Below, piece by piece: positions 53,972-64,000 of a stretch of 64,000 bases of DNA. Within the stretch, counting starts at the first letter, position 1. Each line of letters starts with the position of its first letter. The notes under the pieces were generated by a model. The model saw only the letters and a program-made list of their open reading frames with translations, did not search any database and was not told where the DNA came from. Position numbers and translations under genes: made by a program. The DNA is from Roseateles_C aquae (GTDB taxonomy: Bacteria; Pseudomonadota; Gammaproteobacteria; Burkholderiales; Burkholderiaceae_C), in the NCBI RefSeq assembly GCF_032337115.1, contig NZ_JAVXZY010000004.1, forward strand, positions 310,001 to 374,000, in the 5' to 3' direction.

Positions 53972-54516
53972 GGCTGACGTTGCAGCTGGCCGTCGCGCAC
54001 CAGCACCACATCGCCGACGCGCAGCTGTGGGTCATGCTCGCGTTCCAGCGTCTGCGTACTGCCATCGGTGTGGCTCAGGCGAACGATCCAGACGTGATGC
54101 GATTTGCTGCGCTTCTCCATCTCATTGCCGGCATAGCCGCCGGCCACGGCGCCGCCGACGGTGGCCAGCTTTTTGCCCGTGCCGCCGCCGATCTGATTGC
54201 CCAGCAGACCGCCGATCACCGCGCCGCCAACGGCGCCCAGACCGCTGGCCTTGCCCTTGCGCTCTTCCTGCCGCACCTCGACGACGCGGGCGCATTCATC
54301 ACAGAGTCGGGCATCACCCGATGCCTTGAACGCAGGCGCAGCCGCCTTCTTGGCACTGCTTTGCGCCGCCGAAGCGGGCAGCGAGGCGGCCTGGCTGTCG
54401 GACATCGGCAGCGCGCCACCGGACTGTGCACGGCCCAGCGCATAGGCCCCACCGACGATCACGACCACCGCCAGACCGGCGGCCAGACTCTGGCTGGCAG
54501 AAAGAGGAAAGCGCAT
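53968..54516 (-). CDS. Glycine-zipper (2TM) domain protein
   Basis: 182-residue envelope protein with one N-terminal membrane helix (LAAGLAVVVIVGGAYALG), a Ser/Ala-rich stretch, and a glycine-zipper pair (GLGAVGGAVIGGLLGNQIGGGTGKKLATVGGAVAGGYAGNEME). The C-terminal part, with DGSTQTLEREHDPQLRVGD, resembles the SlyB/Rick17kDa type. ATG 54514-54516 with GGAG upstream. Co-transcribed with the phosphatase. Confidence 0.9.
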   Translation of the reverse strand: MRFPLSASQSLAAGLAVVVIVGGAYALGRAQSGGALPMSDSQAASLPASAAQSSAKKAAAPAFKASGDARLCDECARVVEVRQEERKGKASGLGAVGGAVIGGLLGNQIGGGTGKKLATVGGAVAGGYAGNEMEKRSKSHHVWIVRLSHTDGSTQTLEREHDPQLRVGDVVLVRDGQLQRQP

Positions 54517-54727
54517 TTCAAATACTCCACGGAACCAGGCCACCGGCCCCGACACCCGGCCCTCGGAGGGGCGGAGAATCAAGCGAAGACAGCCTGCAGA
54601 TCAGCATCCAAGCATGCCATGTAGCACCACGCAAAGCTGCAAGCAGAGTCGGGAACTTGTAAACGCCTGTTTGGCAACATGGCAAGACGGGCGATTGGCG
54701 GAGCGGGTGGCTTTCGTTCAGGGTCAA

Positions 54728-57475
<2,748 letters not shown>

Positions 57476-57540
57476 GGCGGCCTCGGGCAAAGAGAGTGGG
57501 CCGCGCAACTCACCGCGGCCACAGGAGAAATCTGGAGCTC

Positions 57541-57632
57541 GGTGAGCGTCGTTGAGAATCAGGGCCTCGGGCCCCGATGCGGTCCGAGCCTGGCGGCCAC
57601 TGCTGACGCAGGCCATCGCAACGCTCCTCGAA
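57541..57632 (-). ncRNA. S-adenosylhomocysteine (SAH) riboswitch
   Basis: On the minus strand it contains the conserved blocks CGAGGAGCGTTGCGATGG, CCAGGCTCGG and AACGACGCTCACC in the right order and spacing for an SAH riboswitch (Rfam ahcY type). It begins directly after a TAAAAT box and ends about 65 nt before the metH ATG. High SAH should raise expression, helping clear SAH-derived homocysteine. Confidence 0.9.
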
Positions 57633-57641
57633 CCGTGGCGG

Positions 57642-57647
57642 ATTTTA
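57642..57647 (-). promoter_or_regulatory. Probable -10 box before the SAH riboswitch
   Basis: TAAAAT on the minus strand places the transcription start within a few bases of the riboswitch 5' end. No clear -35 hexamer is visible. Confidence 0.5.
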
Positions 57648-57751
57648 CGCCGAGGCTTGCCAAGCCGCGGGATTTTGCTGGGCAAGCCAGGCTTCGCTCA
57701 AGCCGATACTCGGAACCGCCGAAGAACTGGATACGCTCTGCCCTGCCTCCC

Positions 57752-58948
57752 GTGGACCTGATACATCTCCCGCCCAACAGCCTGCGCGTCGGCCAGGTGC
57801 TGACCTTTTCCGTCCGCGACGCCGAGGGCAAGCTCTTGTTCGCCAGCGGCCAGACGCTGCAGAACACCCCCCAGGTGCAGGCCTTGATCGAGCGCGGCGC
57901 CTATGTGCTGGCGCACGAGACCAAGGAGTACCAGCGCGCCCAGCTGCACCGGATGGACACGCTGATGCACCAGGGCGCCTCGCTGTCGGAGATCGCCAAG
58001 GCCGAGGCGCAGTTCAAACCCGATCGCGCACCGCGCCCGGTCGAGCTGAGCGAAACCGCGGCCTGGGCCGATCTGCAGTTGCATGCGCACACCCTCTTGC
58101 GTGACCCGGCGCGCGAGACCTTTGTGCAGCGGCTGGAGCAGTTGCACGACAGCGCGCTGACCCGGCTGCAGCAGCACCCCGACGCGGTGCTGACGCTGCT
58201 GATCTACGACGCCAGCCAGGACCACCAGAACTACAGCTCACGCCATGCCCTGCTCTGCCTGATGCTGGCCGATCTGAGCGCCCGCCAGCTCGGCTGGCCC
58301 GCCGACTGGCGCGAGGCGCTGACCCGCGCGGCACTGACGATGAACCTGAGCCTCAGCGCCCAGCAGGACCGCATGGCCGCCCAGGAAGACAGCCCCAGCC
58401 CGGCGCAGCGCCGCGATCTGCTGGGCCACGGCGACCGCAGCGCCGAGCTGCTGCGCCAGCAGGGCGTGATCAGCGAGCTGTGGCTGGGCGCGGTACGCCT
58501 GCATCACGAGGCCGGCCCGGGGCCGCTGGCGCCGCGCACGCCGGCCGAGCAGCTGGCGCGCCTGCTGCGCCGCATCGACATCTTTGGCGCCCGGCTGGCG
58601 CCGCGTCGCTCGCGCAAGGCCCTGCCCGGCGCCTCGGCGGCCCGGGCCGTTTTTCTTGATGAGATGCAGCAGCCCGACGAGGCCGGCGCCGCGCTGATCA
58701 AGATGATTGGCCTCTACCCGCCCGGCAGCCTGGTGCGTCTGGCCAATGGCGAGGTCGGCATCGTCGTCAAGCGCGGCCACAGTGCCACCGATCCCCTGGT
58801 GGCGGCCCTGCTGGGCAAGAGCGGCGCGCCGCTGAGCAGCCCGGTGCCGCGCGACACCCGGCTCGCCTCACAGGCGATTGCCGCCAGCCTGGCGCCGCAT
58901 GAGCTGCGCCTGCTGGTCAATATGGACAAGCTGCTGAAGGTGATCTGA
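57752..58948 (+). CDS. HD-GYP-like protein with degenerate active site
   Basis: About 398 residues, start uncertain (GTG 57752-57754 chosen; no clear ribosome site). The layout is that of HD-GYP phosphodiesterases: a short N-terminal domain, a helical HD region (residues about 140-300), and the C-terminal YPPGSLVRLANGEVGIVVKRG tail. The HD pair of LLHDIGK and the GYP are both replaced (ALTMNLSLS; PGPLAP), while HHE is kept. It probably cannot cleave cyclic di-GMP normally. It lies on the opposite strand between the two metH halves. Confidence 0.8.
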   Translation: MDLIHLPPNSLRVGQVLTFSVRDAEGKLLFASGQTLQNTPQVQALIERGAYVLAHETKEYQRAQLHRMDTLMHQGASLSEIAKAEAQFKPDRAPRPVELSETAAWADLQLHAHTLLRDPARETFVQRLEQLHDSALTRLQQHPDAVLTLLIYDASQDHQNYSSRHALLCLMLADLSARQLGWPADWREALTRAALTMNLSLSAQQDRMAAQEDSPSPAQRRDLLGHGDRSAELLRQQGVISELWLGAVRLHHEAGPGPLAPRTPAEQLARLLRRIDIFGARLAPRRSRKALPGASAARAVFLDEMQQPDEAGAALIKMIGLYPPGSLVRLANGEVGIVVKRGHSATDPLVAALLGKSGAPLSSPVPRDTRLASQAIAASLAPHELRLLVNMDKLLKVI

Positions 58949-58950
58949 AC

Positions 58951-60018
58951 TCAGGCAGCGACCAGATCGCTGAACAGCTTGTGGCCGCAGGGCCGCGGCT
59001 GGTAGGCCGAGACCTTGGCCGCAATCGCCGCGATGTGTGCCGGCGTCGTGCCGCAGCAGCCACCGGCAATGTTCAGAAAGCCGCTCTTGGCGAACTCTTC
59101 CATCAGCCGGCCGGTGACGTCCGGCGTTTCGTCGAAGCCGGTGTCGCTCATCGGGTTGGGCAGGCCGGCATTCGGGTAGCAGCTGACCGCCGTGGCGCCT
59201 GCCGCCTTGGCCAGTTCCTCGATGTAGGGCCGCATCAGCGTGGCGCCCAGCGCGCAGTTCAGACCGATGGCGATCGGCTTGGCGTGGCGCACCGAGTGCC
59301 AGAAGGCCGTCACCGTCTGTCCCGAGAGGATGCGGCCGGAGGCGTCGGTCACCGTGCCGGAGATGATCACCGGCAGGCGCTCGCCGGTGTCCTCCATCAG
59401 CTCGTCCAGCGCAAAGATCGCCGCCTTGGCGTTCAGGGTGTCGAAGATGGTCTCGACCAGAAAGAGATCGACGCCGCCGTCCAGCAAGCCCTTGGCCTGC
59501 TCGTAGTAGGCGGCACGCAAGGTGTCGAAATCGACATTGCGGGCGCCGGGGTCGTTGACATCGGGGCTGATGCTGGCCGTGCGCGGCGTCGGCCCCAAGG
59601 CGCCAGCAGCAAAGCGCGGCTTGTCGGGCGTGCTGTACTTGTCGCAGGCCGCCCGGGCGATGCGGGCCGCCGCCACATTCATCTCGTAGGCGATGGACTC
59701 GAGGCCGTAGTCCTCCTGGGCCACCGAGGTCGAACCAAAGGTATTGGTCTCGATGATGTCGGCACCAGCGGCCAGGTATTGCTCGTGAATCTCCTGCACG
59801 ACCTCGGGCTTGGTCACTGGCAGCAAATCGTTATTGCCCTTGAGATCCTTGCCATGCGCGGCAAAGCGCGCGCCGCGGAAATCGGCCTCGCCCAGCTTGT
59901 AGCGCTGGATCATCGTGCCCATCGCGCCGTCGAGGATGACGATGCGTTGTTGCAGGATGTCGGGCAGCTGGCTGCCGCGCGTGAAGCGCGGGGCGGTGGA
60001 GGCGGTGGTGGCGTTCAT
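58951..60018 (-). CDS. metH: Methionine synthase, N-terminal homocysteine-binding part
   Basis: 355-residue protein equal to the first domain of MetH: VILDGAMGTMIQRYKL at the start and the zinc-binding cysteines in GLNCALGA and GGCCGTTPAH at the end. This domain binds zinc and homocysteine and must act with the cobalamin/folate part encoded at 54728-57475. ATG 60016-60018. No riboswitch is seen before it. It is convergent with the HD-GYP-like gene, with 2 bp between the stops. Confidence 0.95.
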   Translation of the reverse strand: MNATTASTAPRFTRGSQLPDILQQRIVILDGAMGTMIQRYKLGEADFRGARFAAHGKDLKGNNDLLPVTKPEVVQEIHEQYLAAGADIIETNTFGSTSVAQEDYGLESIAYEMNVAAARIARAACDKYSTPDKPRFAAGALGPTPRTASISPDVNDPGARNVDFDTLRAAYYEQAKGLLDGGVDLFLVETIFDTLNAKAAIFALDELMEDTGERLPVIISGTVTDASGRILSGQTVTAFWHSVRHAKPIAIGLNCALGATLMRPYIEELAKAAGATAVSCYPNAGLPNPMSDTGFDETPDVTGRLMEEFAKSGFLNIAGGCCGTTPAHIAAIAAKVSAYQPRPCGHKLFSDLVAA

Positions 60019-60080
60019 GGCCGCATTGTAGGAAATGACGTCGGCCCCGGCCGGCAGCGGGTCTTGCTGACGGGCAGACC

Positions 60081-60746
60081 TCACCCGCCAAACACCTTCT
60101 TCAGGATCGCGCTGCCGGTGCCGATCGGATCCTGGCGGATCTTCTTCTCTTCCTCGGCAATCATCCGGTACATGCCATCGAGCGTCCGTTCGGTGACGTA
60201 CTGCTGCAGATTGGCATCCTCGCCGCGCAGCAGCCCCAGGCCGGCGGCCTTGCCGGCCACGGCGTTGTACTTGTCGGCCAGGGCCTGTTTTTCGGTCGCC
60301 CGGGTGACGATGGGCAGGAACTTCTGCGCCAGCGGGGCGCGGGTCTTGGTTTCAAAGAAGCGCGTCACCGCGTCATCGCCGCCGCGCACGATCTGCAGCG
60401 CGTCTTCCACGCTCATCGAGCGCACCGCCGACACCAGCAGCGTGCGCGCTTGCGGCACGGCCTGTTCGGCGGCCCGGTTCATCGCGGTTTCCAGCTCATC
60501 GAGCTTGCGGCCCTGGCCGGTCGCGCGCAGCAGCCGGGCGGCGTCCTTCAGCGCGCCCGGCAACTCGATGCGCACGGCCGGGTTGCCGAGGAAACCGTCG
60601 TTGCGGCCCAGCGAGCTGACGGCGGACGCCGCACCGCGCTCCAGCGCTGCGCGTACGCCGCTGGCGGCATCGCCCTCGCTGAGCGCCATCGCCGGCAATG
60701 CAAACAGTGCCAGCAGGCCCAGCATCAAATGGTGACGTCGTTTCAT
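60081..60746 (-). CDS. DUF4197 domain-containing protein
   Basis: 221-residue secreted protein with a signal peptide (HLMLGLLALFALPAMA) and a helical domain with the DUF4197 marks (IELPGALKDAARLLRATG, MNRAAEQAVPQA, AILKKVFGG). Function unknown; some authors annotate it as a putative lipoprotein-like protein. ATG 60744-60746. Confidence 0.85.
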   Translation of the reverse strand: MKRRHHLMLGLLALFALPAMALSEGDAASGVRAALERGAASAVSSLGRNDGFLGNPAVRIELPGALKDAARLLRATGQGRKLDELETAMNRAAEQAVPQARTLLVSAVRSMSVEDALQIVRGGDDAVTRFFETKTRAPLAQKFLPIVTRATEKQALADKYNAVAGKAAGLGLLRGEDANLQQYVTERTLDGMYRMIAEEEKKIRQDPIGTGSAILKKVFGG

Positions 60747-60774
60747 CGTTCAGCCTCTCAATCCATCCGAACCA

Positions 60775-61248
60775 TCAGCCGCGCGTCGCGTCCAGCGGCA
60801 CCACAAAGCTGAAGCCATGTCGCTCAAAACCCAGCCGCTCGTAAAAGGCATGGGCCTCGACACGGCGCTGGTTGGAACTGAGTACCAGCTTGTAGCAGCC
60901 GGCCGCGCTGGCCCGCTGCATCGCATGTTGGATCAGCCGACGGCCGAGCCCGCGGCCCTGCGCCTCGGGCGCAATCGCCACATCCTCGACCAGCGCCTCG
61001 CTGGCCTGGCGGTGCGCCAGCAGCGGCAGGATGTACAGCGTCAGCGTGCCCAGCAGCTGGCGCTCCGGCCCTTCGCCCTGCTCCATCAGCAAGAGCTCGG
61101 CGCCACGCGCCTGCATCAGCGGCCAGATGGCCAGCGCGCCATCCAGCTCCAGATCCTCGCGCTCATCGATACCAGCGGCGACCAGCAGATCAAGCACCGC
61201 GGGCAGATCGTCGGCCGTGGCCAGCCGGAAGTTCAGTTCATCAGCCAC
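60775..61248 (-). CDS. GNAT family N-acetyltransferase
   Basis: 157-residue acetyltransferase with the VEDVAIAPEAQGRGLGRRLI acetyl-CoA loop and AHAFYERLGFERHG. It starts at a GTG (61246-61248) that overlaps the nucleoside hydrolase stop by 8 bp and has GGAGGG upstream, so it is translationally coupled to that gene. Substrate unknown. Confidence 0.9.
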   Translation of the reverse strand: MADELNFRLATADDLPAVLDLLVAAGIDEREDLELDGALAIWPLMQARGAELLLMEQGEGPERQLLGTLTLYILPLLAHRQASEALVEDVAIAPEAQGRGLGRRLIQHAMQRASAAGCYKLVLSSNQRRVEAHAFYERLGFERHGFSFVVPLDATRG

Positions 61249-62206
61249 CGCGCCCTCCGAGTCGAGCCAGCGCCGCCGTGATCAAGGCGAAGAAGCCATC
61301 GGCATCGACGCCACCCAGCACATGGGCATTGCGCGGCCGGCCGCTGACGCCCCACCAATCGATCACGCTCATGCCCAGCGTCAGTGCGCTGTCGGTTTCG
61401 ATCTCGACATTGCAGTCGCGGCCGCTGAACAGCTCCGGTGCCAGCAGCCAGGCGATCACGCAGGGGTCGTGCAGCGGCCCGCCCTGCTGGCCGTACTTGG
61501 CCTCGTCAAAGCGCTCGGCGAACTCCAACCAGCAGGCCACCGTCTCGGCCAGCGGCGTGCCCAGCGCGCGGATCGCCGCGATGCGCGCCGGCGTCGTCAG
61601 CGCCTGGTGGGTGCAGTCCAGCGGCACCATGGTGATCGGCACGCCGCTGGCAAACACCAGCTTGGCCGCCTCGGGGTCAACATAACAATTGAATTCGGCG
61701 GCCGGCGTGATGTTGCCACCTTCGAAGCAGCCCCCGCCCATCAGCACGATCTGCTGCAGGCGCGCGGCCAGCTGCGGCTCGCGCTGCAGGGCCAGGGCGA
61801 TATTGGTCAGCGGGCCCAGCGGGCACAGTGTCACCGTGCCGGCGGGGCGGCTCATCACCGTCTCGATGATGAAGTCGACCGCATGGCCGGGCTGCAGTGG
61901 CATCGTCGGCGCCGGCAGCGTGATGCCGTCCAGCCCGGTCTTGCCGTGCACGTGCTCGGCCGTCACCAGCGGGCGCTTCAGCGGGGCGTCGGCGCCGGCA
62001 AAGACCTTGACGTCGGGACGCCCGGCCAGCTCGCAGACGATGCGCGCATTGCGGCTGGTCAGCGCCAGCGGCACATTGCCGGCCACCGTGGTGATGCCCA
62101 GCAGGTCCAGTTGCGGGCTGGCCAGGGCCAGCAGAATCGCCACCGCATCGTCCTGACCGGGATCGGTGTCGATGATGATGGAACAGCCTTGCTTCACAGC
62201 GCTCAT
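61241..62206 (-). CDS. Nucleoside hydrolase (IunH/RihA-like)
   Basis: Calcium-dependent N-ribohydrolase of 321 residues that splits nucleosides into base and ribose. The metal site D-T-D-P-G-Q-D-D is at residues 13-20; CPLGPLTNIALAL and LHDPCVIAWLL are further family marks. Its ATG overlaps the FAH-family stop by 4 bp. Part of a salvage-like run with the GNAT gene. Confidence 0.95.
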   Translation of the reverse strand: MSAVKQGCSIIIDTDPGQDDAVAILLALASPQLDLLGITTVAGNVPLALTSRNARIVCELAGRPDVKVFAGADAPLKRPLVTAEHVHGKTGLDGITLPAPTMPLQPGHAVDFIIETVMSRPAGTVTLCPLGPLTNIALALQREPQLAARLQQIVLMGGGCFEGGNITPAAEFNCYVDPEAAKLVFASGVPITMVPLDCTHQALTTPARIAAIRALGTPLAETVACWLEFAERFDEAKYGQQGGPLHDPCVIAWLLAPELFSGRDCNVEIETDSALTLGMSVIDWWGVSGRPRNAHVLGGVDADGFFALITAALARLGGRGG

Positions 62207-63192
62207 GCGGCCTCCGCTTCAGGAGCCGGCGGCTCCACGGGCTCGTGCAGCGAGACGACATCCTGGTCGATTGCGCCAAAGACGCTCAGGCCATCGCGAC
62301 CCTTGATCTCCAGGCGCAGGCTGTCGCCAAACTTCATGTACTCGGTGCTGGCGCTACCGTCCTTGGCGATTTCCAGCGCCCGCTTGTCGGCGATCGTTGC
62401 AACACCACGCGAGGCTTCACGGTTGCTGACCGGGCCGGCGGCAACGAGGCTGCCGGCCGGCAGCGCGCGCAGCCGGGCGAGCTGGGCGATCAGCTGGCCG
62501 AAATGGGAGTCCATATCGCTGCCGCACTCGCACTGGCCGATCTTGCGGCCGTTCCACATCGCCTGCAGCGGCAGCAGCACGCGCCCGCCCTTCCAGGCCT
62601 CGCCCAGCTCATCGGGCGTGACCAAGAGCGGCGCCTGGCTGGCCAGCGGCTGGCACAGTGCCGCATCGCCGGCATCGAGCTGACGCAGCCACCAGCGACT
62701 GCCCAGACCCAGCAGGCGCACCCCTTCGAGCGCCTGCTCGGCGGTGACGCCTTGGGCCACATCGCCGCAGATGGCGATCAGCTCGGCCGCAAAATCAATG
62801 CCCATTACCTCGCTGGCCAGGCGCACCGGCTCGGTGGCCCCCAGCCATAACGGCGACAGGAACCGCAGCGGCGGCTCAGCCGCAGCCGCCTCGCCGCGCA
62901 GCGTTGCCAGCCGTTCGCCGTGGGCGGGCCAGGCCTGGCCCAGCGCACTGAGCAGCGGCCGCGGCAAGGGCGCCATGCATTTCTGTGGCTCGAAAGCGAA
63001 GGCATGGCGGGCACGGCCATGGTTCAACGTGATGGACAATTCTTCCAGCTGCGGCGCGAGGAAATTCCAGTCGTCCAGCACCTGCTGCAGCCGGGTGGCG
63101 ATGCCGGTGGCGTAATGGGCCTGGCTCAGATCGCGCGAGACCACAACCAGATGGCCGTCGCGGGAGCCGTCCCTGTAGGTGGCGAGTTTCAT
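62203..63192 (-). CDS. Fumarylacetoacetate hydrolase family protein
   Basis: 329-residue protein of the FAH family, whose members hydrolyse or decarboxylate beta-diketo acids with a divalent metal. The N-terminus MKLATYRDGSRDGHLVVVSRDL and the GRARHAFAFEPQKCMAPLPR and MGIDFAAELIAI segments fit the longer two-domain FAH-like subfamily. Exact reaction unknown. ATG 63190-63192. Divergent from the DUF3108 gene. Confidence 0.88.
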   Translation of the reverse strand: MKLATYRDGSRDGHLVVVSRDLSQAHYATGIATRLQQVLDDWNFLAPQLEELSITLNHGRARHAFAFEPQKCMAPLPRPLLSALGQAWPAHGERLATLRGEAAAAEPPLRFLSPLWLGATEPVRLASEVMGIDFAAELIAICGDVAQGVTAEQALEGVRLLGLGSRWWLRQLDAGDAALCQPLASQAPLLVTPDELGEAWKGGRVLLPLQAMWNGRKIGQCECGSDMDSHFGQLIAQLARLRALPAGSLVAAGPVSNREASRGVATIADKRALEIAKDGSASTEYMKFGDSLRLEIKGRDGLSVFGAIDQDVVSLHEPVEPPAPEAEAA

Positions 63193-63235
63193 GGCTGACC
63201 ATTCAAAGCAATGGCAGCATTGTCCAATGGCCGGG

Positions 63236-64000
63236 ATGCATCCACATCGACTGCGAGCTCCAAAATTGCGCGCCTGGCTGCTGGCCCTGGGTGCTGCCGC
63301 GCTGCTGCATCTCTGGCTGCTGGCCCCCAGCCCGCGTCCGCCGCTGGCCCTGGCCGGCCTGCCGGCCATGCAGACCCGGCAGCTGAACGTCGAAGCCAAG
63401 CGGCCAGAGCCCGACGCTCAGACCGCGACGGCGCCACTGCCCATCAGCCGGGCGCCACTCATACCAAAGTCCACACCAGCCGCCACACCGCCGCCAGCCG
63501 CCGCCAGTGCCGCGCCCCCGCCCGAGCTGCTGAACGCACCGCCGCTGCTGGCCAGTGCCGTCCAGTCCCTGCCCGAGGGCAGCCTGGACTACACGCTGGA
63601 ACAGGCCGGCCAGCTGGGCACGGCACGCCTGAGCTGGCAGATCAGCGAGGGCCGCTACCAGCTGCGGCTGGAGCGCGAGCTGCCCGGGCGGCGCCTGCCG
63701 GACTGGCGCAGCGAGGGCCTGGTGCGCGCCGAGGGCCTGCTGCCGGAGCGCTTTGCGATGCAGCGCCAGGGCCAAGATCGCCAGGCGATCAATTTTCGCC
63801 GTGACGAAGGGCTGATCAGCTATTCGGGCCACCGTGCGCTGCATCCGCTGCCCGAGGGCGTGCAGGACCGGCTGTCCTGGTGGCTGCAGCTGCCGGCCAT
63901 GGTCGCCGCCGCGCCCGAGCGGCTGCAGCCCGGCCAACAGCTGGTGCTCAATGTGGCGGCGCTGCGCGGGCCGCCGCTGCTGTGGCTGTTCCGCTTCGAG
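63236..64000 (+). CDS. DUF3108 domain-containing protein (3' truncated by window edge)
   Basis: 255 codons visible, running off the window. A membrane-anchor or signal helix (LRAWLLALGAAALLHLWLLAP) is followed by a Pro/Ala-rich linker and then the DUF3108 domain (SLDYTLEQAGQLGTARLSWQISEGRYQLRLE). DUF3108 proteins are periplasmic and of unknown function. The ATG is at 63236-63238. Divergent from the FAH-family gene. Confidence 0.85.
   Translation, partial: MHPHRLRAPKLRAWLLALGAAALLHLWLLAPSPRPPLALAGLPAMQTRQLNVEAKRPEPDAQTATAPLPISRAPLIPKSTPAATPPPAAASAAPPPELLNAPPLLASAVQSLPEGSLDYTLEQAGQLGTARLSWQISEGRYQLRLERELPGRRLPDWRSEGLVRAEGLLPERFAMQRQGQDRQAINFRRDEGLISYSGHRALHPLPEGVQDRLSWWLQLPAMVAAAPERLQPGQQLVLNVAALRGPPLLWLFRFE

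Noticed and set aside
57584..57608. Resemblance of GCCACTGCTGACG to the repeat at 2101.
   Set aside because: It is explained by the SAH riboswitch, whose conserved blocks surround it.

Overview
The window is GC-rich chromosomal DNA of a betaproteobacterium, most likely Burkholderiales of the Roseateles/Rubrivivax/Paucibacter type (Sphaerotilaceae-like). This rests on gene content and order: an atpI-B-E-F-H-A-G-D operon, a torF-glnK-amtB nitrogen operon, a Thiobacillus-type glutamate-cysteine ligase, a split metH, a PEP-CTERM-like protein and a chitinase. I saw no rRNA, tRNA, IS element, prophage or CRISPR array. Genes are densely packed. Two run off the ends: atpD on the left and a DUF3108 gene on the right.

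Layout. 1-6.6 kb: ATP synthase operon on the minus strand with a TATAAT-type -10 just upstream. 6.8-9.6 kb: an SMP-30 lactonase, a GNAT acetyltransferase, cytochrome b561 and cytochrome c. 9.6-10.1 kb: a non-coding, highly palindromic element between convergent genes. 10.1-16.3 kb: a six-gene minus-strand run (amino-acid racemase, aminotransferase, GNAT, PhzF, VOC, AlaX) divergent from a MocR regulator, with a CCAGTACA inverted repeat between them. 16.4-27.3 kb: DoxX, SDR/LysR, a receiver protein, Uup, AraC/P450, a secreted GH18 chitinase with three TGGTATT-like boxes upstream, an EF-hand-like small protein and a PEP-CTERM-like reading frame. 27.3-35.4 kb: the formaldehyde detoxification pair (adhC, fghA), a FUSC protein, gshB, benE, a class II amidotransferase and glutamine cyclotransferase. 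35.4-45 kb: kup, a TonB receptor coupled to an S9 peptidase with a divergent LysR regulator, gshA and a single-domain response regulator. 45-50 kb: torF-glnK-amtB behind a sigma-54/NtrC-type control region, divergent from comM. 50-54.5 kb: a lipoprotein, an O-acyltransferase with an SGNH domain, a histidine phosphatase and a glycine-zipper protein. 54.7-60 kb: metH as two separate genes, with an SAH riboswitch before the C-terminal half and a degenerate HD-GYP gene on the opposite strand between the halves. 60-64 kb: DUF4197, GNAT, nucleoside hydrolase, FAH-family and DUF3108 genes.

Themes: energy (ATP synthase), nitrogen control (GlnK/AmtB), the glutathione/formaldehyde axis (gshA, gshB, adhC, fghA), the methyl cycle (metH plus riboswitch) and polymer scavenging (chitinase, peptidase plus TonB receptor). 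The most informative non-coding signals are the nested inverted-repeat element at 9782-10058, the SAH riboswitch at 57541-57632, the sigma-54/NtrC region at 47963-48074, the 11-bp-periodic TGGTATT boxes at 25726-25754, and a repeated GGGGTCAGGTCTTGC motif. No wholly new multi-gene system could be demonstrated from sequence alone.
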